Positions 42,569-53,565 are shown, counted from the stretch's first letter. The stretch is 64,000 nucleotides of DNA from Micromonospora sp. WMMD1120 (GCF_029626235.1 NZ_JARUBO010000005.1:5552001-5616000); one strand, 5' to 3'. Program-made: numbers and translations. Notes: generated from the sequence alone by a model not told the origin.

Positions 42569-43936
42569 GTGTTGTCATCGGAGGTCGTGCTCAGCGGTCG
42601 CTACCGCCTGGACGAACGTGTCGCCACCGGCGGCATGGGCGACGTCTGGCGTGGCTCCGACCTGATCCTCGGCCGGCCGGTCGCGGTCAAGGTCCTGCTG
42701 CCGGCGCTGGTCTCGGACCCCGACTTCATCGCCCGGTTCCGGGCCGAGGCGCGGATCATGGCGGCGCTGCGGCACCCGGGCATCGTCCAGGTCTTCGACT
42801 GCGGCGCGGACGACCTGCCCGACGGCGGCCACGCGGACTACCTCGTCATGGAGTTCGTCGACGGTGAGCCGCTGTCCAAGCGGATCGAGGCCGCCGGGCG
42901 ACTCGACGTGGCCGAGACGATGTCGATCGTGGCCCAGGCGGCCGCGGCGCTCCACGCGGCGCACCGAGGCGGCATCGTGCACCGCGACGTCAAGCCCAGC
43001 AACCTGCTGGTGCAGGAGGACGGCAGCGTCGTCCTGGTCGACTTCGGCGTGGCGCGGTCCACCGACATCACCAGCATCACCAGCACCAACGCGGTGCCCG
43101 GCACGGCTCTCTACATGGCTCCCGAGCAGGCGGCCGGCCGCCCGGTCAGCGGCGCCACCGACATCTACGCGCTCGGCGCGGTCACCTACTGCTGCCTGAC
43201 CGGGAGTCCGCCGTTCACCGGGGACAACCCGTTGCAGGTCGCCGTCCGGCACCTGGACGACGAGCCGCCGGAGCTGCCGCACGACATTCCGGAGGCGGTG
43301 CGCGCCCTGGTGTCGCGGGCCCTGGCCAAGGATCCGTCGGAGCGGTTTAGCAGCGGCGCGGCGATGGCCGAGGCCGCCCGGACGGCGGTCACCGGTGGCG
43401 AGCCGCCGACGGCGATGGCGTCGTCGGTCCCGCTGCGCGACGCCGGGCCGGGCACCCGGGCGGACGTCCCGGTCGGCGCGGCGGTGGCGGACGGCACGCC
43501 GGGCGCCCGACGGCGTGGGCCGCTCGTCGGCGCGGCGGCGGTCGTGCTGGTCGCGCTGGTCGGGCTCGGCGCGGCACTGGGCGCGGCGCGCAGCGCCAGC
43601 GAGAACCCGGCGGTCAAGCTGCCCACCCCCTCGCCGACGGTGGCGCCGGCCGGACCGCAGGAGGTGCCGGCGGCGAACGAGCAGGCCCCCACCGGAGATC
43701 CAGTGCGCCCCGACCGGCCGTACGCGCCGAACACCACCCCGTCGGCGTCGCTCACCGCCAAGCCGACGACGACGCCCAGCCAGTCGACGGCCCCGACGAC
43801 GTCGGCTCCGCCGGCCAGCACGGGGCCGACGAGCGCGCCGCCCACGACGGGTGCGCCCAGCGAGCCGCCGGCACCGTCGGACCCGCCACCCACCACGAGC
43901 GCGCCGACCGATCCGGAGGCTCCGACGGGCGGCTAG
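42569..43936 (+). CDS. Transmembrane Ser/Thr protein kinase (PknB-like)
   Basis: A 455-residue signalling kinase. The kinase domain (about 10-270) has the Gly loop VATGGMGDVW, the ATP Lys in VAVKVL, catalytic HRDVKPSN, DFG in LVDFGVA, and APEQ. After a juxtamembrane linker comes one membrane helix (LVGAAAVVLVALVGLGAAL), then a Pro/Thr/Ser-rich extracellular tail without PASTA domains, probably a flexible wall-spanning sensor. GTG at 42569 is 2 bp after AAGG; longer frames run through the divergent promoter region and were rejected. Confidence 0.92.
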   Translation: MLSSEVVLSGRYRLDERVATGGMGDVWRGSDLILGRPVAVKVLLPALVSDPDFIARFRAEARIMAALRHPGIVQVFDCGADDLPDGGHADYLVMEFVDGEPLSKRIEAAGRLDVAETMSIVAQAAAALHAAHRGGIVHRDVKPSNLLVQEDGSVVLVDFGVARSTDITSITSTNAVPGTALYMAPEQAAGRPVSGATDIYALGAVTYCCLTGSPPFTGDNPLQVAVRHLDDEPPELPHDIPEAVRALVSRALAKDPSERFSSGAAMAEAARTAVTGGEPPTAMASSVPLRDAGPGTRADVPVGAAVADGTPGARRRGPLVGAAAVVLVALVGLGAALGAARSASENPAVKLPTPSPTVAPAGPQEVPAANEQAPTGDPVRPDRPYAPNTTPSASLTAKPTTTPSQSTAPTTSAPPASTGPTSAPPTTGAPSEPPAPSDPPPTTSAPTDPEAPTGG

Positions 43937-44059
43937 GCCGCGCGTCGTACCAGTCCCGGCAGCCCCGATAGCACCGATATCCCCAAAACGGACTTACGGC
44001 GCCGACGACGCCCCTAGGCTCTCAGCAGGTCATATCCACCAACTGCTGCGGGAGCCTGG

Positions 44060-45322
44060 GTGAGCGCTGAAAAGCTGGTCGTGATCGGTCAGGGATACGT
44101 CGGACTGCCGCTGGCGATGCGCGCGGTCGAGGCGGGGCTCGACGTGGTCGGCCTCGACGTGGACGCCGACCGGGTCAAGCGCCTCGCCTCCGGCGAGTCG
44201 TTCGTCGAGGACATCCCGACCGACCGGTTGGGCCGGGCGTTGGGTAGCGGTCGCTACCACCCCAGCACCGAGTACACCGCCGCCGAGGGCTTCGACATCT
44301 GCGTCATCACGGTGCCGACCCCGTTGCGCGACGGCACCCCCGACCTCAGCTTCGTCGAGCAGGCCGGCATCGGCATCGGCCCGTACGTGCGCGCCGGCTG
44401 CACGGTGATCCTGGAGTCGACGACCTACCCCGGCACCACCGAGGAGCTGCTGCGCCCGCTGTTGGAGTCGGCCAGCGGGTTGACCAGTCCCGGCGACTTC
44501 CACCTCGGCTACAGCCCGGAACGGATCGACCCGGGCAACCCGAGCTGGCGGTTGGAGAACACTCCGAAGGTCGTCTCCGGCGTGGACCGGGCGTCGCTGA
44601 CCCGGGTCGACGAGTTCTACCGGCGCCTGGTGGACCGCACCGTGCCGGTGGACTCCACCCGGGTCGCCGAGCTGACCAAGCTGATCGAGAACACCTTCCG
44701 CCAGGTCAACATCGCGTTGATCAACGAGTTGACCATGCTCTCGCACCACCTCGACATCGACGTCTGGCAGGCGATCGACGCCGCCGAGACCAAGCCGTTC
44801 GGCTTCCTGCCGTTCCGCCCCGGCCCCGGCGTCGGCGGGCACTGCCTGCCGATCGACCCGTGCTACCTGTCGTGGCAGGTGAAACGCCGACTGGGTCGAC
44901 AGTTCCGGTTCATCGAGCTGGCCAACGACGTCAACCACGAGATGCCCGAACACGTCGCGCAACGGATCATGGCGGGGCTGAACCGGGCCGGCCGGGCCGT
45001 CAGCGGCGCCCGGCTGCTGCTGCTCGGTCTGGCCTACAAGAAGAACACCGGCGACATGCGGGACTCCCCCGCCGTCGACGTGGCCCGCCGGCTGCAGGCC
45101 CTCGGCGCCGAGGTGCACGCCGTCGAGCCGTACGCGGAGGCGCACCAGATCCCCGCCGGGGTGACGGTGGTCGGGTTGACCGAGCGGGAGGTGCGGGCGG
45201 CCGACGCGGTGGTCGTGGTCACCGACCACGACGCGTTCGACTACGACCTCGTGGTCCGGCACGCCCGCTACGTCTTCGACACCCGCAACCGGTGCTCCGG
45301 CCCGATGGTCGAGCGCCTCTAG
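44060..45322 (+). CDS. Nucleotide-sugar dehydrogenase (UDP-GlcNAc/ManNAc or UDP-glucose 6-dehydrogenase family)
   Basis: A 420-residue NAD+-dependent enzyme that oxidises a UDP-sugar to the uronic acid. NAD motif GQGYVGLPLA (residues 9-18), VPTPL, ESTTYPGTT, the Glu/Lys-containing TKLIENTFRQVNIALINE, and catalytic Cys in GVGGHCLPIDP are all present. The ordering and PVD-type loop are closest to the WecC/TviB group, so UDP-N-acetyl sugars are more likely than UDP-glucose. It can feed the exopolysaccharide locus at 27-33 kb. GTG at 44060 follows GGGAG. Confidence 0.93.
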   Translation: MSAEKLVVIGQGYVGLPLAMRAVEAGLDVVGLDVDADRVKRLASGESFVEDIPTDRLGRALGSGRYHPSTEYTAAEGFDICVITVPTPLRDGTPDLSFVEQAGIGIGPYVRAGCTVILESTTYPGTTEELLRPLLESASGLTSPGDFHLGYSPERIDPGNPSWRLENTPKVVSGVDRASLTRVDEFYRRLVDRTVPVDSTRVAELTKLIENTFRQVNIALINELTMLSHHLDIDVWQAIDAAETKPFGFLPFRPGPGVGGHCLPIDPCYLSWQVKRRLGRQFRFIELANDVNHEMPEHVAQRIMAGLNRAGRAVSGARLLLLGLAYKKNTGDMRDSPAVDVARRLQALGAEVHAVEPYAEAHQIPAGVTVVGLTEREVRAADAVVVVTDHDAFDYDLVVRHARYVFDTRNRCSGPMVERL

Positions 45323-45335
45323 ACCCGGCACCGCT

Positions 45336-45372
45336 GGCCGGTCCCGTCGCCAGGACGAGGGCGGGACCGGCC
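45336..45372. terminator. Bidirectional terminator between dehydrogenase and FtsX permease
   Basis: GGCCGGTCCCG (45336-45346) pairs with CGGGACCGGCC (45362-45372), 11 perfect pairs with a 15-nt loop. It lies between converging genes (stops at 45322 and 45401). Confidence 0.65.
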
Positions 45373-45400
45373 GGCGGATGTCCGTCGCGACGGTCGCCGG

Positions 45401-47875
45401 TCACTGGTCGGCGAGGGCCTGCACGACCGGACGGGACAGCGCCCGGCGGGCCGGCAGCACCGAGGCGAGCAGGGCGGCGAGCACCGCGACACCGAGGGTC
45501 AGCCCGAGTTGACCAAGTGGCAGCACCACGTGGAAGTCGCCGCCGAGGCGGTCCAGCAGGGCCATCGCGGAGGCGCTGACGCCGGTGCCCAGTCCGACGC
45601 CGAGCACCGCGCCGACCAGCGCCATCAGCGCCGCCTCGACCGCGAGCACGGCTCGCAGCCGCCCCCGGGTGAGCCCGACCGCCCGCAGGACGGCGTTCTC
45701 CCTGGTCCGCTCGACCACCGACAGGCTCAGCGTGTTCGCCACGCCGACCAGGGCGATCACCACCGCGAGGCCGAGCAGCGCGGTGACGAGGGCGAGCACC
45801 ATGTCCACGGTGCCGGTGAGCATCTTCTTGTACGCGCCCTGGTCCATCAGGTTCACCGTCGGGTAGCGGCTCAGCACCGCCTCGATAACGTCCCGGGCCC
45901 GTTGCGCGCTCACCCCGGCGGCCGGGTCGATCTCCGCCAGAAAGCCCCGCTGCGCGGGGAAGAGCGCGGTGAAGTCCTCGTCGGCCAGGTCGATGACGTG
46001 TCCGGTGGGCGCGTCGCGGCCGGTGGTGTCGTCGGTGACGATGGCTACCACCCGCAGCTCCCGTCCACGAACGGTCACCGTGGAGCCCACCTGCCAACCG
46101 CGCGCCCGCGCCAGCTCACGGTGCGCCAGCACCCGGCCCGGACCGACCTGGGCGGCGTCGCCGGCCAGCACCGCGCCGAGCGTCCGACCGACGAGCGCCG
46201 GGTGGGCGGCGCGAACCTCGACACCGTCGGCGACAGTGGCGCGTTGTTCGTGCACCACCCCCAGGTCGGGGCGGGCGGCCAGCTCGCCGACCAGGGCGGC
46301 GGGCAGCTCCTGACCGATCCCGCTCACCACGAAGTCGGTGCCGACCTGTGCGTCCACGCTGCGTTCGATGCCGTCCTTGGTGCTGCGCGCGCCGACCATG
46401 AACGCCGACACCAGCCCGATCCCGATCACCAGGGCGGTGGCGGTCGCAGCGACCCGGCGCGGGTTGCGCACCGTGTTGGCGACCGCCAGGGCGCCGGTGG
46501 CGCCGAGCACCCGACGGACCGGCCAGCCGAACACCCGGGCCAGCGCCGGCACGAGCACCGGCCCGAACAGCACGATGCCGAAGAACGTCAGCACCCCGCC
46601 GACGGCCACCAGCAGCAACTGACCGGCGCTGGCGGCGCCGACCAGCGCCGCGACACCGACGGTCAGCACGACCGCGCCGACGGACAGCCGGACCCGGCCG
46701 GCGCCCCGGCTGGGCTGCACGGCCGCGTCGGTGAGCGCGGCGACCGGGGCGACCCGGGTGCCCCGCCAGGCCGGCAGCAGGGCGGCGCACACGGTGAGCA
46801 CGGTGCCCAGCAGGAGCCCGGTCACCACCGTCGACGCGGTCACGGTCAGGCCACCGGCGACCGGCACTGTCGTTCGGGCCATCAGCAGGCGCAGCCCGGC
46901 GGCGAGCGCGACGCCGAGGAGCACCCCGAGCGTCGCGGCGACGAGCCCGAGCAGCGCCGACTCCAGCAGGGCGGCCCGGAAGACCTGCCCCCGGGTGGCG
47001 CCGATCAGGCGCAGCAGCGCGGTCTGCCGGGTGCGCTGGGCCAACACGATCGCGAAGGTGTTGGCGATCACGAAGGCGGCCACCACCATCGCGACCCCCA
47101 CGAAGATCGACAGCAGCATCCGGAACTGGTCGGCGTCGCGGACGGCGTCCTCGACGGCCTCGTCCAGGATCTGCTGGCGGCTCTTCACCGTGGCGTCGGC
47201 ACCGACCACCGCGCGTACCCGGTCGGTCACCGCGGCGACCGGCACACCCGGTCGGGCCGCGACCATGACGCGGCCGTAACCCCGCTCACCGGTGCGGGCC
47301 AACGCGTCCGAGCCGACCAGGCCGACGAACGGACCGCCGACGTCGCGGGCGGTGCCGGCCACGTCGACGGTGCCCACCAGGGTGTACGCGCGGGCCGCGC
47401 CACCGCTGCCGCCGACGCGCACCGGCGCGCCGAGCGCGAAGCCCTGTTCGGCGGCCGTGGGCGCGTCGAGCACCATCTCCCCGGCCCGGTCGGGCAACCG
47501 GCCGGCGACCACGTCGTACGAGCGCAGGGCGTCCTCGGTCGGGATGGACACCAGCATGGTGAAGCCGAGCACCGGGTGACCGTCGGCGCCGACGATCCCG
47601 CCGGTGTTCGTCAGCTCGCCGGCCGCGGCGGCCACCCCGTCGACGGCGCGCACCTTCTCGACGAGGGCCGGCGACAGCAGCTCCTTGCCGGTGGCGTAGA
47701 CGCCCAGGTCGGTGTGCCGGTCGAAGGCGCCCGCCCGCTCGTACGCGCCGGCGCGCATCCCGTCGACGAAGATCATGGTGCCGGCGACGAACGCGACGCC
47801 CAGCACGACGGCCAGCGCGGAGAGCAGCAGGCGCAGCGCCTCGGCACGCAACGAGCGCAGGGTCAGGCGGATCAC
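45401..47875 (-). CDS. ABC transporter permease, FtsX/MacB type, two FtsX domains
   Basis: An 824-residue membrane protein with about ten helices. The first helix is SALAVVLGVAFVAGTMIF, followed by a periplasmic-type MacB core. FtsX domains lie around residues 255-385 (IFVGVAMVVAAFVIANTFAIVLAQRTRQTALLRLIGA) and 700-815 (VIALVGVANTLSLSVVERTRENAVLRAVGL). Such permeases export lipoproteins, peptides or antibiotics, or transmit force. The ATPase partner is not in the window. A two-component system follows on the same strand, a common arrangement for bacitracin-type resistance and envelope stress. GTG at 47875 follows GGGAG. Confidence 0.92.
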   Translation of the reverse strand: MIRLTLRSLRAEALRLLLSALAVVLGVAFVAGTMIFVDGMRAGAYERAGAFDRHTDLGVYATGKELLSPALVEKVRAVDGVAAAAGELTNTGGIVGADGHPVLGFTMLVSIPTEDALRSYDVVAGRLPDRAGEMVLDAPTAAEQGFALGAPVRVGGSGGAARAYTLVGTVDVAGTARDVGGPFVGLVGSDALARTGERGYGRVMVAARPGVPVAAVTDRVRAVVGADATVKSRQQILDEAVEDAVRDADQFRMLLSIFVGVAMVVAAFVIANTFAIVLAQRTRQTALLRLIGATRGQVFRAALLESALLGLVAATLGVLLGVALAAGLRLLMARTTVPVAGGLTVTASTVVTGLLLGTVLTVCAALLPAWRGTRVAPVAALTDAAVQPSRGAGRVRLSVGAVVLTVGVAALVGAASAGQLLLVAVGGVLTFFGIVLFGPVLVPALARVFGWPVRRVLGATGALAVANTVRNPRRVAATATALVIGIGLVSAFMVGARSTKDGIERSVDAQVGTDFVVSGIGQELPAALVGELAARPDLGVVHEQRATVADGVEVRAAHPALVGRTLGAVLAGDAAQVGPGRVLAHRELARARGWQVGSTVTVRGRELRVVAIVTDDTTGRDAPTGHVIDLADEDFTALFPAQRGFLAEIDPAAGVSAQRARDVIEAVLSRYPTVNLMDQGAYKKMLTGTVDMVLALVTALLGLAVVIALVGVANTLSLSVVERTRENAVLRAVGLTRGRLRAVLAVEAALMALVGAVLGVGLGTGVSASAMALLDRLGGDFHVVLPLGQLGLTLGVAVLAALLASVLPARRALSRPVVQALADQ

Positions 47876-48019
47876 TGGGACTCCCGGTGGGTGGCGGATC
47901 GGGCCCCTCCGACGCTATGGCCGGCACCGGTCGGTCGATCTCCACCTGCGCGCTCGACAGCTCTGCGCCAGGGGTCGCGCCGCGCCCGGCGCGGGCTACG
48001 ACCCAGGTCGTACGCGGCG

Positions 48020-48685
48020 TCAGCCGCCGGGCGTGACCAGCCCGCTCTCGTACGCCAGGACGACCGCCTGCACCCGGTCGCGGAGCTGGAGTTTCGCCAG
48101 GATGCGCCCGACGTGGGTCTTCACCGTCGCCTCGGCGACGTGTACCCGGGCGGCGATCTCGGCGTTGGACAGGCCCTGGGCGACCAGCAGCAGCACCTCG
48201 CGTTCCCGGTCGGTGAGCTGCGCGAGCCGGGGGTCCGCGCTCGGGGCGGCCCCGAGCTGACCGGCGAAGCGGTCCAGCAACCGTCGGGTGATCGAGGGGG
48301 CCACCACCGAGTCGCCCTGGGCGACCACCCGGATCGCGGCCAGCAGCTCCTCCGGCGGGACGTTCTTGAGCAGGAACCCGCTCGCCCCGGCCCGCAGGGC
48401 GGCGAACGCGTCCGCCTCGGTGTCGAAGGTGGTCAGCACCAGCACCCGGGGTGGGCCGGCGGGCCGGTCGGCGCAGAGCCGCCGGGTCGCCTCCACCCCG
48501 TCCATGGTGGGCATCCGGATGTCCATCACCACGACGTCGGCCTCGGTGCGGGCGAGCACCCGCAGGGCGTCAGCGCCGTCGATCGCCTCCCCGACGACCT
48601 CCAGGTCGGGTTGGGAGTCCAGCACCATCCGGAACCCGGCGCGCACCAGCGCCTGGTCGTCCACGATCACCACCCGGACCGTCAT
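48020..48685 (-). CDS. NarL/LuxR-family response regulator
   Basis: A 221-residue two-domain regulator. The receiver domain starts VRVVIVDDQALVRAG with phosphoacceptor Asp in VVMDIRMP and Lys in GFLLKN. The C-terminal LuxR helix-turn-helix is LTDREREVLLLVAQGLSNAEIAARVHVAEATVKTHV. ATG at 48685 overlaps the sensor kinase stop (ATGA), which fixes the pairing. It probably regulates the FtsX gene 145 bp downstream or its own operon. Confidence 0.95.
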   Translation of the reverse strand: MTVRVVIVDDQALVRAGFRMVLDSQPDLEVVGEAIDGADALRVLARTEADVVVMDIRMPTMDGVEATRRLCADRPAGPPRVLVLTTFDTEADAFAALRAGASGFLLKNVPPEELLAAIRVVAQGDSVVAPSITRRLLDRFAGQLGAAPSADPRLAQLTDREREVLLLVAQGLSNAEIAARVHVAEATVKTHVGRILAKLQLRDRVQAVVLAYESGLVTPGG

Positions 48686-49887
48686 GCCGCGATCACCTCC
48701 GATGCCGGCTCCGACGGTAGCGGTAGCCGGACCTCGACCCGCCAACCCCCGGTCACCCGGGGCCCGACGGTGAGGCTGCCGTCGTACACCGTCACCCGCT
48801 CCCGCATCCCGAGCAGGCCGTGACCGCCGGACGGGGCGGGACTGACCAGGGGGCGACCGCGACCGTCGTCGACCACCCGGACCACGACGGCCTCGGCGGT
48901 GTACGCCAGCCCGACCTCGACGGCGGCGCCGACGCCGGCGTGCTTGAGCGCGTTCGTCAGCGCCTCCTGCACCACCCGGTAGACGGTCAGCTCCAGGCCC
49001 GGCGGCAGGTCCGGTGGCGTGCCGGTGACGGTCTGGATGACGCGCAGCCCGGCGTCGTCGAACCGGGCCAGCAGGTCGGGCAGCTCGGCCAGGGCGAGGC
49101 GTCGGTGCTCCGGGTCGGCCGCCACCGCCGGCCCGTCGATGCCGGCGGGGTCGGCGTCGCGGAGCACGCCGACCAGCCGGCGCATCTCCTCCAGCGCCTG
49201 TCGGCCGGTGTCGGCCACCACCTTCACCGCGGCGCGGGCCTGATCGGGGTCGCGGTCGAGCATGAACCGGGCGCCGTCCGCCTGGACGATCATCACGGCC
49301 ATGCTGTGCGCGACGACGTCGTGCAGCTCGCGGGCGATGCGGGTGCGCTCCTCGGCGACCGCCGCCCGGGACTCGGCCTCCCGTTCCCGCTCCAGGGTCG
49401 CGGCGCGCTCCTCCAGGCTGAGCACGTAGAGCCGGCGGGTTCGCACGTTGAGCGCGGCCAACCACACCGCTCCGGTGACCAGCGCGTACCACAGCGCGGT
49501 CACCCAGAACTGGATGACGCCGGGGGTCTGGGCGGCGGCGAGCAGCACGCCGACGGCGGCCACCGCGCCGGCGAGCACGCCGTCGCGCAGCCGCTCGCCG
49601 TACTTGACCACGCTGTAGAGCACGATCAGCACCGCGACGTCGTAGGGCAGTGGACCCCACCCGGCGATGACCTGGACCAGGGCGAGCACCGCGACGGCCA
49701 CTGTCGCCGCCCTCGGGTGGGTGCGGCGGAACAGCAGCGCCACCGCCATCCCCGCGCCGACGGCCGTGGCTGCCCAGCCGCCCTGCTGGTTCACCGCGGC
49801 CACCAGGGAGACGAGTGCCACCAGCCCGGAGACCGCCACGTCGAAGGCGACGCCGCGCAGCGGGCGACCGAACACTGTGCGTCTCAC
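48682..49887 (-). CDS. Sensor histidine kinase, NarL-partner (HisKA_3) type
   Basis: A 401-residue kinase. Five or so membrane helices in the first 150 residues have no large extracellular loop, so it likely senses membrane stress. A coiled-coil linker (SLEERAATLEREREAESRAAVAEERTRIA) leads to the dimerisation helix with phospho-His in ARELHDVVAHS. The ATPase domain has N-box VQEALTNALKHAG and DDGRG plus GHGLLGMRER. GTG at 49887. Coupled to the response regulator by a 4-bp overlap. Confidence 0.94.
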   Translation of the reverse strand: MRRTVFGRPLRGVAFDVAVSGLVALVSLVAAVNQQGGWAATAVGAGMAVALLFRRTHPRAATVAVAVLALVQVIAGWGPLPYDVAVLIVLYSVVKYGERLRDGVLAGAVAAVGVLLAAAQTPGVIQFWVTALWYALVTGAVWLAALNVRTRRLYVLSLEERAATLEREREAESRAAVAEERTRIARELHDVVAHSMAVMIVQADGARFMLDRDPDQARAAVKVVADTGRQALEEMRRLVGVLRDADPAGIDGPAVAADPEHRRLALAELPDLLARFDDAGLRVIQTVTGTPPDLPPGLELTVYRVVQEALTNALKHAGVGAAVEVGLAYTAEAVVVRVVDDGRGRPLVSPAPSGGHGLLGMRERVTVYDGSLTVGPRVTGGWRVEVRLPLPSEPASEVIAA

Positions 49888-49942
49888 GGTGGTTCAGCGT
49901 ACGTGCCGGACCGTCGACGCCCCCGCCGCGCGGGGCGGGGGG

Positions 49943-50644
49943 TCACCGGGCGAGAACCTCGCGCATGCGGTCGATCTCCACGGACTGCTCGGTGGCGACG
50001 GAGTTGGCGAACTCGTTGAGGGTCAGGTCGGAGCCGACGGTGAGCAGGTCGGTGGCCAGCGCGATCGCGCCCTCGTGGTGCGCGGTCATCATCTGGACGA
50101 AGAGCCTGTCGAACTCCGCGCCACGGGTCGTGGCGAGCTGCCGCATCGCCTCGGCGGACTGCATCCCGCGCATCGTGCCGTGGTCGTGCCCCGGCGCCTC
50201 CGCCGGCAGCCCCCTGGTCTGCAACCACCCGCGCATCAGGCCCATCTCCGGGCCCTGGCTGGCGCGGATCCGCTCGGCGAGGGCCCGGACGTCGGGGTCG
50301 GCGGCCCGGTCGGGGGCCAGCTCCGCCATCGCGAGGGCCTGCGCGTGGTGCGGGATCATCATCCGCACGAACCAGACGTCCATCGCGTTGTGCGGGGCCG
50401 GACCGGCGTCACGGACCTCGTGGGCGGCGCGGGTGCTGGCCGACTCGCCGGGACGCCCGGGTGCGATGACGGTCAGGTCGGTCGGCACCGGACTGACCGT
50501 CGGGGACGCGGCGGCGGGCGCGGAGACCGGTCGCGCGGCGTCCGTGCCGGCGTCGTCCCCGGAGCGGATCACGATGATCGCCACCAGCGGCAGCACGAGC
50601 GCCAGTGTGACGAAAGCCAGTGTTCGCGCGCGCCGCTCAGTCAT
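49943..50644 (-). CDS. DUF305 family exported protein, possible copper-binding
   Basis: A 233-residue protein anchored by an N-terminal helix (LAFVTLALVLPLVAIIVI), then a Pro/Thr linker and a helical DUF305 domain with paired His motifs MMIPHHAQALAMAE and MMTAHHEGAIALA. A Met/His segment GHDHGTMRGMQ lies between them. The Met/His pairs suggest metal (often copper) binding outside the membrane. ATG at 50644 follows GGGAG. Divergent from the LVIVD gene across a CRP-type palindrome; the two may form a functional pair. Confidence 0.88.
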   Translation of the reverse strand: MTERRARTLAFVTLALVLPLVAIIVIRSGDDAGTDAARPVSAPAAASPTVSPVPTDLTVIAPGRPGESASTRAAHEVRDAGPAPHNAMDVWFVRMMIPHHAQALAMAELAPDRAADPDVRALAERIRASQGPEMGLMRGWLQTRGLPAEAPGHDHGTMRGMQSAEAMRQLATTRGAEFDRLFVQMMTAHHEGAIALATDLLTVGSDLTLNEFANSVATEQSVEIDRMREVLAR

Positions 50645-50702
50645 GGGCCACTCCCGGAAGTCGAGGTCATCGCGATGCTATCCATAGACAAACTCACTTT
50701 GG

Positions 50703-50718
50703 TGTGACCCGGGTCACA
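50703..50718. promoter_or_regulatory. Perfect CRP/FNR-family palindrome TGTGA-N6-TCACA
   Basis: TGTGACCCGGGTCACA is a perfect 16-bp palindrome in the 138-bp gap between the divergent DUF305 and LVIVD genes. It matches the CRP/GlxR consensus in every defined base. Its position, 59 bp from one start and 65 bp from the other, allows control of both promoters. Confidence 0.7.
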
Positions 50719-50782
50719 TCGACGTTCTTCGTCGAGCGGTAACGTCTCAGCCATCGTGTCCCCCTCACGAAGGACCCCGCCG

Positions 50783-52216
<1,434 letters not shown>

Positions 52217-52225
52217 GAACCGCGC

Positions 52226-52275
52226 ACGACGGCCGGGTCCGGTCCCCCGCTCGCCGGAGGTCCGGGCCCGGTCGT
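52226..52275 (+). terminator. GC-rich hairpin after the LVIVD gene
   Basis: ACGACGGCCGGGTCCGG pairs with CCGGGCCCGGTCGT with small bulges, beginning 10 bp after the stop. It is imperfect but strong. Confidence 0.5.
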
Positions 52276-52349
52276 CGGTTCGTGCTGTCGGTCACCAGGA
52301 CCAGGGGTTGCCGGGCGAGGGGCCCGGTCCTGTGCCAACGTGACCAGAC

Positions 52350-53561
52350 GTGACGCGTACCGCCCCGCTCGAGCCGGCCACCCGCTGGCGACCCCACCCC
52401 CTGGACCTGGTGGCGGTCGTCCTCGCCGGGCTCGGCGCGGCCTGCGCGCTGAGCGGGCTGCTGCCGCGCGCGGAGACGACCGCCACCCTGCACCGGATCC
52501 TGCCGCTGCTGCTCTTCCTCGGCACCGTGATCGTGCTCGCCGAGCTGACCGCCGTGGCCGGCGTCTTCGACGTGCTCGCCAGCCGGTTGGCGATCGTCTC
52601 CCGAGGCAGTTGGGCGGCGCTGTTCCTGCTCTGCGGCGGCCTGGCGACGCTGACCACCCTGGTGCTCAACCTCGACACCACCGCCGTGCTGCTCACTCCG
52701 GTGCTGCTCGCGTTGGCCCGGACCCTGCGGGTGCCCGCCGCGCCACTCGCGGTCACCACCGTCTGGTTGGCGAACACCGCGAGCCTGCTGTTACCGGTCT
52801 CCAACCTGACCAACCTGCTGGCCGCCGACCGGGTCGGGCTCGCGCCGCTGACCTACGCGAGCCGGATGGCGCTGCCGCAGGTCGCCGCCGTGGCGGTCAC
52901 CATGGCGCTGCTGTGGTTCGGGTGGTGGCGGCGGGACCGGCCGGCCGGCGGGCGCTTCGTCCCACCGGCCCGGCACGTGCCGGCCGACCCGGTGCTGCAC
53001 CGCACCGCGCTCGCCGGCTGCCTGATCTTCGTCGCCGGCATCCTCGCCGGCGTGGAGATCGGGCTCGCCTCCACCGTCGCGCTCGCGCTGGTGCTGGTCG
53101 GGTTCGTCGTGCGGTCCCCGGCCACGCTGCGCCCCGGGCTGGTCCCGCTGCGTCTGCTGCTCTTCGTCACCGGCCTCTTCCTGGTGGTGCAGACCGTCGG
53201 CCGGCACGGACTCGACGACCTGGTCGGCTACCTGCTCGGCGCCCACGGCGGCACGCTGGGCGCGCTGCGCGCCGGGGGCACCGGCGCCCTGCTGGCCAAC
53301 GCGGTGAACAACCTGCCCGCCTACCTGGCCGGCGAGTCGGTCCTGCCGACGGTGGACCACACCCGCCTGCTGGCCCTGTTGATCGGCACCAACGTCGGCC
53401 CGCTGGCGGCCCCCTGGGCGTCACTGGCCACCCTGCTGTGGTTCGAGCGGTGCCGGGCGGCCTGGGTGTCCGTGCCGGTGCGGCGCTTCGTGCTGACCAG
53501 CACGCTGCTCGCGGTCACCGGCACGCTCGCCGCCGTCGGCGCGCTCGTGCTGGTCAGCTGA
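52350..53561 (+). CDS. ArsB/NhaD-like (ion transporter superfamily) membrane protein
   Basis: A 403-residue protein with about 10-11 hydrophobic segments. LNLDTTAVLLTPVLLALAR, NTASLLLPVSNLTNLL and the later LLANAVNNLPAYLAG plus LIGTNVGPLAAPWASLATLLW are the paired conserved elements of ArsB, NhaD and CitM transporters. It may export arsenite or another anion. No arsR or arsC is adjacent, so the substrate is uncertain. GTG at 52350. The stop lies 4 bp from the stop of the converging MerR gene. Confidence 0.85.
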   Translation: MTRTAPLEPATRWRPHPLDLVAVVLAGLGAACALSGLLPRAETTATLHRILPLLLFLGTVIVLAELTAVAGVFDVLASRLAIVSRGSWAALFLLCGGLATLTTLVLNLDTTAVLLTPVLLALARTLRVPAAPLAVTTVWLANTASLLLPVSNLTNLLAADRVGLAPLTYASRMALPQVAAVAVTMALLWFGWWRRDRPAGGRFVPPARHVPADPVLHRTALAGCLIFVAGILAGVEIGLASTVALALVLVGFVVRSPATLRPGLVPLRLLLFVTGLFLVVQTVGRHGLDDLVGYLLGAHGGTLGALRAGGTGALLANAVNNLPAYLAGESVLPTVDHTRLLALLIGTNVGPLAAPWASLATLLWFERCRAAWVSVPVRRFVLTSTLLAVTGTLAAVGALVLVS

Positions 53562-53565
53562 GCGC

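Noticed and set aside
42032..43936. Longer version of the Ser/Thr kinase starting far upstream
   Set aside because: The added 178 residues read through the divergent promoter region, have non-coding composition and no ribosome site.
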